A stretch of DNA of 5,201 nucleotides from Silvimonas sp. Its GTDB lineage: Bacteria; Pseudomonadota; Gammaproteobacteria; Burkholderiales; Chitinibacteraceae. The DNA lies in the NCBI GenBank assembly GCA_030151005.1, contig JASLES010000400.1, positions 1 to 5,201 on the forward strand, given 5' to 3'. The notes beneath the pieces were generated by a model. That model searched no databases. It was not told the origin of the DNA and saw nothing but the letters and a program-made list of their open reading frames with translations. The position numbers and the translations under genes were made by a program. This document shows positions 1-5,201 of this stretch, piece by piece; within the stretch, counting starts at the first letter, position 1; every line of letters starts with the position of its first letter.

Positions 1-321
1 GGTGGCAACCAGCAAAAAGTGGTGCTGGCCAAGATGCTGCAACCCAAGCCGGACATCCTCATTCTGGATGAACCCACCCGCGGCGTGGATGTGGGTGCCA
101 AATATGAAATCTACAAACTGATGTTTGACCTTGCCAGCCAGGGCATCAGCATCATCATGGTGTCTAGCGAACTGGCCGAAGTGCTGGGCGTGAGCGACCG
201 GGTGCTGGTGATGGGCGAAGGCGAATTGCGCGGTGAGTTCAATAACGAAGGCCTGACACAAGAGCAGGTCCTGGCTGCCGCCCTCAAGCCGCTGGATCAG
301 GTGTTGCCTGAAGCGGCATGA
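1..321 (+). CDS. xylG: D-xylose ABC transporter ATP-binding protein XylG, C-terminal part (5' truncated by window edge)
   Basis: This is the last 106 codons of a sugar-type (CUT2) ABC ATPase that powers D-xylose import on the cytoplasmic face of the membrane. The reading frame is open from base 1. The visible part belongs to the second nucleotide-binding domain. It starts inside the ABC signature (GGNQQKVVLAKML), followed by Walker B and D-loop (ILILDEPTRGVDVGAK), then the switch region, where the usual His is Ser (IIMVSSELAEVLGVSDRV), as is common in this family's C-terminal domain. The tail LTQEQVLAAAL is close to what I recall of XylG proteins. TGA ends it at 319-321, and 43 bp separate it from xylH, which fits one operon. 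Rbs/Ara-type paralogues are the alternative, but the XylH-like neighbour favours xylose. The first domain and the start are outside the window. Confidence 0.93.
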   Translation, partial: GGNQQKVVLAKMLQPKPDILILDEPTRGVDVGAKYEIYKLMFDLASQGISIIMVSSELAEVLGVSDRVLVMGEGELRGEFNNEGLTQEQVLAAALKPLDQVLPEAA

Positions 322-352
322 GGCAAGTCCCGCCCTTATAAAGATAGAGAAC

Positions 353-358
353 GAGGAG
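353..358 (+). promoter_or_regulatory. Ribosome binding site of xylH
   Basis: GAGGAG lies 6 nt before the ATG at 365. It is a strong Shine-Dalgarno match at good spacing and fixes the xylH start. No promoter or terminator is evident in the 43-bp xylG-xylH gap, so xylH is probably translated from the operon mRNA. Confidence 0.85.
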
Positions 359-364
359 TTCAAA

Positions 365-1567
365 ATGATCAAGACCGGCGCCGTTGCCGCAACCACCAGT
401 CTGCCGGGTCAGGACAAATCCGCGCATGGCTTTCCCGGCGTGAAGCAGTTGTTCAGCCAGAACAAGATTCTGGCGTTGCTGATCGCCATTGCGTTGATCT
501 GGGCATTTTTTGCCTGGAAAACGGAGGGCGGCTATCTGACGCCGCGCAACATTTCTAACCTGCTGCGGCAGATGTCGATCACCGGCATGCTGGCCAGCGC
601 CATGGTGTTTGTCATCATTGCTGGCGAAATTGACCTCTCTGTCGGCTCTCTGTTGGGCTTGCTGGGCGGCGTGGCGGCAGTGCTGGATGTGCATTACCAC
701 GTGCCGCTGGCCGCCAATCTGGCCATTGTGTGCGGCCTGGGTTTGCTGGTGGGCCTGTTTAACGGGTACTGGGCGGCGTATCTGCGCGTGCCGTCGTTCA
801 TTGTCGGTCTGGCGGGCATGCTGGCATTTCGCGGCGTGCTGCTGGGTGTAACCGGTGGCTCTACCATTGCGCCGGTGTCTGACCAACTGGTGTATCTGGG
901 CCAGGGTTATCTGCCGACGCTGCTGGGTGATCTGATGGGCGTGATCATCTTTGTGATTGCGGGTGTGGTGACCTGGCGTAGCCGTCTTTCCAATCTGCGC
1001 TACGGTTTGCCAGTGGCTCCGCTGTGGCGCGACGTTGCCCGCGTGGTGGTGGCTGGCCTCGTGATTCTGGCCTTTGTGCGCGTGCTCAATGCATACGACG
1101 GGATTCCCATCCCGGTCTTGTTGTTGATGGTGCTGCTGGCGGTGTTTACCTACATGGCCACACAAACCGTGTTTGGCCGCCGCATCTATGCCGTGGGTAG
1201 CAATATGGAGGCGACGCGCCTGTCTGGTGTGAACGTACGCGGCGTGAAACTGGCCATCTTTGCCATCATGGGGCTGATGTGTGCCTTTGCTGGCGTGGTC
1301 AACACCGCGCGGCTGGCCGCTGGTTCTCCGTCGGCAGGTTCCATGGGTGAGCTGGATGCCATTGCCGCATGTTTCATTGGCGGCACATCCATGCGCGGCG
1401 GGGTAGGCACTGTACACGGCGCGCTGATTGGTGCGCTGGTCATGGCCAGCCTGGATAACGGGATGTCGATGCTGGATGTGGACTCGTTCTGGCAAATGAT
1501 CGTCAAGGGCACCATTCTGTTACTGGCCGTCTGGATTGATGTGGTATCGCGCGGCAGCAGTCGTTGA
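365..1567 (+). CDS. xylH: D-xylose ABC transporter permease XylH
   Basis: A complete 400-residue inner-membrane permease of the BPD_transp_2 (CUT2 sugar) family, which forms the translocation pore for D-xylose with XylG. Its length is close to E. coli XylH (about 393). Hydrophobic segments begin at residues 34-53 and recur to about 390. Family landmarks are visible: RNISNLLRQMSITGMLA (61-77), the conserved IAGEIDLSVGS stretch (85-95), VPSFIVGLAGMLAFRG (142-157), the cytoplasmic coupling-loop region GRRIYAVGSNMEATRLSGVN (271-290), and GELDAIAACFIGGTS then GGVGTVHGALIGA near 328-356. SLDNGMSMLDV (362-372) is very like enterobacterial XylH as I remember it. The start is ATG with a GAGGAG Shine-Dalgarno. 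The gene ends the operon and is followed by a hairpin terminator. A permease for a related pentose is the only serious alternative. Confidence 0.95.
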   Translation: MIKTGAVAATTSLPGQDKSAHGFPGVKQLFSQNKILALLIAIALIWAFFAWKTEGGYLTPRNISNLLRQMSITGMLASAMVFVIIAGEIDLSVGSLLGLLGGVAAVLDVHYHVPLAANLAIVCGLGLLVGLFNGYWAAYLRVPSFIVGLAGMLAFRGVLLGVTGGSTIAPVSDQLVYLGQGYLPTLLGDLMGVIIFVIAGVVTWRSRLSNLRYGLPVAPLWRDVARVVVAGLVILAFVRVLNAYDGIPIPVLLLMVLLAVFTYMATQTVFGRRIYAVGSNMEATRLSGVNVRGVKLAIFAIMGLMCAFAGVVNTARLAAGSPSAGSMGELDAIAACFIGGTSMRGGVGTVHGALIGALVMASLDNGMSMLDVDSFWQMIVKGTILLLAVWIDVVSRGSSR

Positions 1568-1583
1568 TCGCAGGTAAAGCATG

Positions 1584-1616
1584 AAAAAAGCCGGTGCAAT
1601 ACGCGCCGGCTTTTTT
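1584..1616. terminator. Bidirectional rho-independent terminator between convergent genes
   Basis: AAAAAAGCCGGTGC (1584-1597) pairs with GCGCCGGCTTTTTT (1603-1616), giving a GC-rich stem with one G-T wobble, a 5-nt loop (AATAC), and six A:T pairs at the base. Read rightwards the stem ends in T6 and so terminates xylH, whose stop is at 1565-1567. Read leftwards the A6 becomes T6 and terminates the minus-strand regulator gene, whose stop is at 1637-1639. A single hairpin therefore serves both converging transcripts. Confidence 0.88.
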
Positions 1617-1636
1617 GTTTGTATTTCTGGATGCGC

Positions 1637-3313
1637 TTAAGCGGCCCGCGCCGGGCGCGCCACACTGGCGGCCAGGCTCACCGCCAGATTCCCGTTGCGA
1701 TCCATCAGCAAGCTGCCGCCCAGCCCTTGCGCCAGCGTCTGGATCAGCGCCAGAGTCACGGCAATATCGCCACCCACATGGGTGGTCAGCCCGGCCTTGG
1801 CCCCCAGGGTCACGCGTGCGGACCGCCTAGGTTGCGGCAAGCTGCTCAAGGTCAGATGCACCGGGTGGGCGGCCACTTGCGCCAGTTTGTCCAGCAATTG
1901 CTCAAGCCGTTTTTCGTCCAGCCAGACTTCATCGACGGCGACCCGCCGCAGATCCAGCGTCGCGGCGGAAGGTGTGTTCCGATGCTGCCGCTGCCAGCGC
2001 TCGATCACACCATGTAACGAGAGCGCTTGCTCAGGCGGGGCGGTGCTCACATTACCCAGGCGGATCAACTCGCCCAGTTCCAGGATCGTGCGATAGAGCC
2101 GGGAACCGGCTTCGACCAGATTGACCACGCGGGCAGACGGCGCCTCGGGCATGCTGGCCGGCTCAAATGACAGGGATGTCTCGTTCTCCGCAGGCGCGGT
2201 GCGGGCATCGCGCAGGCGTTTTACACCATTGGCGCGGTCCGTAAAATCGATCATGCCGCCGATGGCCCCCTGAATCTGGCCCGCGCTGTCGCGCACCGGC
2301 ATGCACCACACATGCAAAGAGCGCAACACGCCGTTGACGTGCACATGTGTATCCAGCGCAATAGTGCGCCCGGTCTGGATCAACAACTGGAAATGCGCCG
2401 CGACATGCGCATGCAGTGCCGGGTCGAACCAGGTAGCCTCATCGGGCAGCGCGTAATCCGGATCGGCCAGCGCGGCGGCGTAGAGGTCCATAAAGCGCGG
2501 GTTGCACAGGGCCAGCTTGCCTTCTTTGTCGCGCAGAAACATGCCGTTGGGCGAGGATTCGACCATCGCCCGCAGCAGATGCAGGTTTTCCATGCCCGTC
2601 ATGCTGCTGTCGTCGCAGCGCAAACTGCTGCCCAGATCCAGCCCATGGGTCTGCGTCAGGTCGATCAGCCCGGCCAGGGTTTCCAGACCAAACTTGTTGA
2701 GCAAACGATGTTTGCTCTGGTTCACGTTTTGCCGATCCGTTGCCATTTGCTCGCAGATGTCGGCGGTAGAGAACCCGGCCGCCAGCATTTGCAAGATGGC
2801 GATATCCAGCCCGGACAAACTATCAAGCTGCGCTGCGCCTTCGGCCACGCCAGCAGGCGGCGCTGCCGGAAAAGCCCGCCGCCCTTGCAGCACATTGCGT
2901 ACGCCCAGGCGCAGGGCCCGCGCACCGGCAAATTTGCTCACATATCCACTGGCACCGGCCTGGGCGCAGCGCAGTGCAAAGTGGCGCGATGGTTGCGTGG
3001 TGTACATCAGGATGCGGGTGGACGCGCTGAGGGCACAGATGCAACTGAGCCCATCGACACCGCCCAGCGCGGGCAGTGTCAGTTCAATGACCACCAGGTC
3101 CGGGCGCTGCGCTTGCACAGCGCGGAACAACGCCACGCCATCGCCTACTTCAGCGACGATATCGTGACCTTCCAGCGTGACAAGTTGCACCATGGCCTGC
3201 CGGAAAAGTGGCGAAGCATCGGCAATCAGAATACGGCCCAAGGCGTGGCTCCGGTACGGCGCAGACGAATCTGATGAATGCTGTCTGCAAGCTGTCAAAT
3301 TAGTCCGCAGCAT
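1637..3313 (-). CDS. Regulator-like protein: pseudo-receiver, LuxR-type HTH, PAS, degenerate histidine-kinase-like C-terminus
   Basis: 558 residues, probably cytoplasmic, with no clear membrane segment. Residues 27-145 read as a response-regulator receiver: RILIADASPLFRQ is strand 1, LVVIELTLP strand 3, T105 the switch position and K127 the conserved Lys. The phospho-acceptor Asp is Glu (E77), and one of the acid-pocket residues is Ala (A33). Residues about 163-222 resemble a LuxR/GerE HTH (ILQMLAAGFSTADICEQMA, then LLNKFGL) but lack the usual T-x-R-E start. About 241-362 is PAS-like (SSPNGMFLRDKEGKLALCNP through GAIGGMIDFTDR). From about 404 a DHp-like helix and an ATPase-like fold follow (WLDEKRLEQLL; LALIQTLAQGLGGSL), without an H-box, N-box Asn, DxGxG or G2 glycines. 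I infer a phosphorylation-independent regulator whose target is unknown. The ATG at 3313 has no evident Shine-Dalgarno. A TTG at 3241 preceded by GGAG is an alternative start that would keep every domain. Confidence 0.85.
   Translation of the reverse strand: MLRTNLTACRQHSSDSSAPYRSHALGRILIADASPLFRQAMVQLVTLEGHDIVAEVGDGVALFRAVQAQRPDLVVIELTLPALGGVDGLSCICALSASTRILMYTTQPSRHFALRCAQAGASGYVSKFAGARALRLGVRNVLQGRRAFPAAPPAGVAEGAAQLDSLSGLDIAILQMLAAGFSTADICEQMATDRQNVNQSKHRLLNKFGLETLAGLIDLTQTHGLDLGSSLRCDDSSMTGMENLHLLRAMVESSPNGMFLRDKEGKLALCNPRFMDLYAAALADPDYALPDEATWFDPALHAHVAAHFQLLIQTGRTIALDTHVHVNGVLRSLHVWCMPVRDSAGQIQGAIGGMIDFTDRANGVKRLRDARTAPAENETSLSFEPASMPEAPSARVVNLVEAGSRLYRTILELGELIRLGNVSTAPPEQALSLHGVIERWQRQHRNTPSAATLDLRRVAVDEVWLDEKRLEQLLDKLAQVAAHPVHLTLSSLPQPRRSARVTLGAKAGLTTHVGGDIAVTLALIQTLAQGLGGSLLMDRNGNLAVSLAASVARPARAA
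3249..3252 (-). promoter_or_regulatory. Possible ribosome binding site for an alternative TTG start of the regulator
   Basis: On the minus strand GGAG lies 7 nt before an in-frame TTG at 3241-3239 (codon 25). The annotated ATG at 3313-3311 has only an AT-rich, purine-poor leader. Using the TTG would remove 24 residues (rich in Ser, Arg and His) that precede the receiver and match no domain. The choice is unresolved from sequence alone. Confidence 0.35.
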
Positions 3314-3391
3314 TGCAGCAATTCAAGACCGTTTGCCGGATAGCTGGCGCTGGCCGGGCCGGACAAGACAAATGGGCGACAGAAGGCAGCC

Positions 3392-3419
3392 CCGCCAGCC
3401 AGATTGCCGGCTTTGGCGG
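3392..3419. other. Imperfect GC-rich hairpin just downstream of the 71-residue gene
   Basis: CCGCCAGCC (3392-3400) can pair with GGC (3409-3411) and TGGCGG (3414-3419), with a TT bulge and an 8-nt loop. It begins 9 nt beyond the stop of the 71-residue minus-strand gene and lies in the 114-bp gap before the regulator start. No T-run follows on either strand, so it is a weak terminator candidate. It could equally be an mRNA-stabilising or processing structure, or chance in GC-rich DNA. I see no convincing promoter for the regulator in this gap. Confidence 0.3.
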
Positions 3420-3427
3420 AGCTACGC

Positions 3428-3643
3428 CTAGATCGGGATTTCTGGTGCGCCCGGTTGTGGCCAGCGCTTGAAACTGGCAGAAACCGTGAAATCCGCATGG
3501 TTGGCGCTATCAAACAATCCTTCAGGTTTGAACTGCATATTGTGGACCGCCACGATCACGTGCCCGTCCAGCAGATCGCTCAGCGCGTTGGCAATGGCAT
3601 TTTCCACGTCGGTCACCGCAACGGTTTTCAGGGATGGATTCAT
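3428..3643 (-). CDS. Small hypothetical protein, 71 residues
   Basis: An ATG-to-TAG frame of 71 codons with roughly two thirds G or C at third positions and ordinary-looking codons for this window (GTG, CTG, GCG and GCC frequent). I do not recognise the product. It starts MNPSLKTVAVTDVENAIANA, which could form an amphipathic helix, then has a hydrophobic strand-like stretch HVIVAVHNMQF (28-38) and a proline-rich C-terminus (PQPGAPEIPI). There is no signal peptide, Cys pair or transmembrane helix. Shine-Dalgarno support is weak: CGGGG about 9-10 nt upstream. It lies 114 bp upstream of the regulator in the same orientation and is divergent from the barrel gene, so it may share a transcript with the regulator. 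The opposite strand is also open here, but its translation looks like an antisense shadow. A genuine gene is more likely than not. Confidence 0.55.
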   Translation of the reverse strand: MNPSLKTVAVTDVENAIANALSDLLDGHVIVAVHNMQFKPEGLFDSANHADFTVSASFKRWPQPGAPEIPI

Positions 3644-3728
3644 TGTTTGACCCCGTGCTGGGTATTTTACGTTTTCAATCTAGCGCCAGGCCCCCTGATG
3701 GAGGACCGGGCGCGCGCTGAAAGTGACG

Positions 3729-3769
3729 TAGGCAAATGCTGGTACGTCCGAACCTGAGCGATTTGCCTA
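3729..3769. promoter_or_regulatory. 9-bp inverted repeat upstream of the barrel gene, overlapping a second 6-bp dyad
   Basis: TAGGCAAAT (3729-3737) and ATTTGCCTA (3761-3769) are perfect reverse complements separated by 23 bp. Their centres are 32 bp apart, close to three helical turns, so paired operator half-sites on one DNA face are possible. A second perfect dyad, GACGTA (3725-3730) and TACGTC (3743-3748), shares bases 3729-3730 with the first, so as RNA hairpins the two compete. The element ends 11 bp before the earliest possible start of the barrel gene. No good sigma-70 promoter is visible. TATGCT (3768-3773) is a partial -10 match lacking a -35. Confidence 0.4.
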
Positions 3770-3780
3770 TGCTGTAACCA

Positions 3781-4977
3781 TTGCGCCCGAAAACCCGCCA
3801 GCCCAGATGGGGTATCCATATCGTGCAGTCACAAGGTTCCTTCTACTTTCCCGGCTCAGTGCAGACGGCTGCCTGGCTGGCCGCAGCGCTGCTAACCCTC
3901 TCTGGCGCCGCCAGCGCAATGGACTGGAACACCATGCGTGACCCGGAAGATGGCGCGCTGGATATGAGTGACTACCTGCTGAACCAGAAAGGGTTTTTGC
4001 CCGTTCCTACCATCATTACCGAACCGGCGATTGGTTATGGCGGCGGTGCGGCGCTGCTGTTTTTTGATAAATCCCTGGCGGAGGCCAGCGAGGAAGGCAA
4101 AAAGAACGGGGTGATGGCCCCGCCCAACATCACCGGGATAGGGGGCGTGGGCACGGAAAATGGCACTTGGGGCGCTGGCCTGTTCCATTTTCATACCTGG
4201 GATGGTGATCGCATCCGCTATCTGGGGGCGCTGGCCCGCTTTGACCTGAAAACCGATTATTTCGGGGTACTGGATGTGGCCCGTTCCTACAAACTGGAAG
4301 GGACATTCCTGATGCAGCAGGTGCTGTTCAAGATTGCGGACAGCCCCTGGTTCATCGGCCCGCGCTACACCTGGCTGGATGCCGATACCCAGTTCACCGG
4401 GCAGGTGGCAACCGAGTTGGGCGGATTCCAGAAAGACCTCACCATCAGCAAGCTGGGCGCAGTGGTGGATTACGACACCCGCGACAATATTTTCTGGCCC
4501 AGCCGTGGTACCTATTCAGAAATAGAAGCCCAATACGCGCGCGGCGCCTACGGCAGCTCAGCCGATTTTGATACCTACGACGCGCGTGTTTACAAGTGGA
4601 TTCCGTTTGATAACACCTGGGTACTGGGCCTGCGTGGTCAGGTTCAGGCCACCAGTGGCGACGTGCCGTTTTACGCCCAGCCCTATGTGGATCAGCGCGG
4701 CGTACAAAAGGGCCGTTTCCAGGACAAGAACACGATTGCACTGGAAACCGAACTACGCTGGAACGTCACCGAACGCTGGGCCGCGCTGGGCTTTGTCGGC
4801 GGTGGCCGCGCCTGGGGGCGCTGGCACAGTTGGGATGAAGCAGAAACGCCGGTCGGCGTAGGTGTGGGGTTTCGTTACCTGATTGCGCGCAAGCTGGGGC
4901 TGGGGATGGGGATCGATGTAGCGCATAGCAGGGATCAGAATGCGTGGTATATCCAGGTGGGGAGTGCATGGAGGTAA
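3781..4977 (+). CDS. Omp85/BamA-TamA-family outer membrane beta-barrel protein lacking POTRA domains
   Basis: Up to 398 residues, predicted to be exported and inserted in the outer membrane. A hydrophobic signal segment, TAAWLAAALLTLSGAASA (29-46), ends in an ASA cleavage motif. A short periplasmic stretch and then GFLPVPTIITEPAIGYGGGAA (71-91) open the barrel. Alternating strand-like segments with aromatic girdles run to the end. The surface-antigen (D15) landmark D-Y-D-T-R-D-N-x-F-x-P-S-R-G-T-Y is at 230-245, and QRGVQKGRFQDK (305-316) resembles the loop-6 RG motif region. The mature part is too short for POTRA repeats plus a barrel, so it is a stand-alone barrel and not BamA itself. It ends AWR rather than in a terminal Phe. 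The start is uncertain. TTG at 3781 gives a basic N-region (R2, K4, R6, R9) but has no Shine-Dalgarno. GTG at 3823 has a weak GGGG 10 nt upstream and leaves an uncharged N-region. An in-frame TAA at 3775 excludes anything earlier. Function unknown. Confidence 0.85.
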   Translation: MRPKTRQPRWGIHIVQSQGSFYFPGSVQTAAWLAAALLTLSGAASAMDWNTMRDPEDGALDMSDYLLNQKGFLPVPTIITEPAIGYGGGAALLFFDKSLAEASEEGKKNGVMAPPNITGIGGVGTENGTWGAGLFHFHTWDGDRIRYLGALARFDLKTDYFGVLDVARSYKLEGTFLMQQVLFKIADSPWFIGPRYTWLDADTQFTGQVATELGGFQKDLTISKLGAVVDYDTRDNIFWPSRGTYSEIEAQYARGAYGSSADFDTYDARVYKWIPFDNTWVLGLRGQVQATSGDVPFYAQPYVDQRGVQKGRFQDKNTIALETELRWNVTERWAALGFVGGGRAWGRWHSWDEAETPVGVGVGFRYLIARKLGLGMGIDVAHSRDQNAWYIQVGSAWR

Positions 4978-5011
4978 AGGGGGCGCGGTTGAAACCTTGA
5001 ACATCGTGTTA

Positions 5012-5024
5012 GCGCCTTCGGCGC
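5012..5024. terminator. Possible weak terminator hairpin after the barrel gene
   Basis: GCGCC (5012-5016) and GGCGC (5020-5024) form a 5-bp GC stem with a TTC loop, 35 bp after the barrel stop codon. On the plus strand it is followed by GGGTTTAAAACC rather than a T-run. It is the first stable stem downstream of the gene but a poor match to a rho-independent terminator, and it may simply be part of the repeat region that follows. Confidence 0.3.
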
Positions 5025-5040
5025 GGGTTTAAAACCATTT

Positions 5041-5201
5041 GATACCCGGGGTGCCGGGCCCACGTTACTTTCTTTGCTTCGCCAAAGAAAGTAACCAAAG
5101 AAAGGCGACCCCTGCGACAGCGCCCACTACGTGGGTTCCCTGCGCTTCTCGCAAGGCGCGGCAGGCTGCGGGAACTCGGGCTGCGCCCTCAAACACCCCT
5201 C
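5041..5201. repeat. Palindrome-rich intergenic repeat, continuing past the window edge
   Basis: No gene is supported here. The core is a perfect 13-bp inverted repeat, GTTACTTTCTTTG (5064-5076) and CAAAGAAAGTAAC (5083-5095), around a CTTCGC loop. Its right arm is partly duplicated: CCAAAGAAAG occurs at 5082-5091 and 5095-5104, a 13-bp period. Flanking small palindromes include CCCGG/CCGGG (5045-5058), CCCAC/GTGGG (5123-5135) and TTCCC/GGGAA (5137-5141 and 5170-5174). The GTTACTTTCTTTG...CAAAGAAAGTAACCAAAGAAAG arrangement resembles a dispersed intergenic element I recall from beta- and gammaproteobacterial genomes, where spurious short ORFs are often called over it. I cannot count copies from one window. 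It is 68 bp or more downstream of the barrel stop and could act as a transcript end or mRNA stabiliser. Confidence 0.65.

Noticed and set aside
284..1495. 403-codon open frame on the minus strand opposite xylH
   Set aside because: It lies wholly antisense to a clearly recognised permease. Its translation is rich in His, Gln and Arg with no domain, typical of the reverse complement of GC-rich membrane-protein codons.
2312..3274. 320-codon plus-strand open frame opposite the regulator
   Set aside because: It is antisense to a gene with recognisable receiver and PAS motifs, and its product is low-complexity Gln/Arg/His-rich with no recognisable domain.
3647..3675. TTGACC as a -35 box for a plus-strand promoter
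   Set aside because: The hexamer is good, but no acceptable -10 lies 16-19 bp downstream.
3404..3757. 117-codon plus-strand open frame opposite the 71-residue gene
   Set aside because: It has no Shine-Dalgarno and its composition looks antisense (repeated His, Arg, Val, Gln). It also runs through the dyad-rich intergenic region. The minus-strand frame has better codon use, although neither is certain.
5064..5095. The 13-bp inverted repeat as a rho-independent terminator
   Set aside because: The stem is AT-rich and neither strand shows a T-run after it, so it fits a dispersed repeat better than an intrinsic terminator.
5041..5201. CRISPR array or insertion-sequence end
   Set aside because: There are no regularly spaced identical repeats with spacers, no transposase frame and no target-site duplication visible. 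The single 13-bp period duplication is too short.

Overview
The window (about 5.2 kb, moderately GC-rich, dense short-spaced genes) looks like chromosomal DNA of a betaproteobacterium. The xylose-transport proteins resemble the proteobacterial XylG/XylH type, and the right-hand end carries a palindromic intergenic repeat of a kind I recall from beta- and gammaproteobacterial chromosomes. A Neisseriales/Chromobacteriaceae-like host is my best guess. This is an inference from memory, not a search result.

Layout. (1) Positions 1-1567, plus strand: the 3' end of xylG (ATPase) followed by a complete xylH (permease), the distal part of a D-xylose ABC importer operon whose binding protein and the rest of xylG lie off the left edge. 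(2) 1584-1616: a strong hairpin with A and T runs on its two sides, which can terminate both xylH and the convergent gene. (3) 1637-3313, minus strand: a 558-residue regulator-like protein with the order receiver, LuxR-type HTH, PAS, histidine-kinase-like C-terminus. The receiver has Glu in place of the phospho-acceptor Asp, and the kinase-like part lacks an H-box and the nucleotide-binding Asn and Gly residues. (4) 3428-3643, minus strand: a 71-residue hypothetical protein just upstream of the regulator, in the same direction. (5) 3644-3780: a 137-bp divergent intergenic region with two overlapping inverted repeats and a 13-codon mini-ORF. (6) 3781-4977, plus strand: a secreted Omp85/BamA-TamA-type outer-membrane beta-barrel protein without POTRA domains. 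(7) 4978-5201: non-coding and palindrome-rich, running off the right edge.

How the parts relate. xylG and xylH together form the cytoplasmic and membrane parts of one importer. Nothing in the sequence links the regulator to xylose uptake: it is convergent to xylH and separated from it by the terminator. The regulator and the 71-residue gene may be co-transcribed. The barrel gene is divergent from them and could share its upstream control region. The most unusual item is the regulator, which appears to keep the folds of a phosphorelay protein while losing its phosphotransfer chemistry. I found no mobile element, CRISPR array, tRNA or rRNA.
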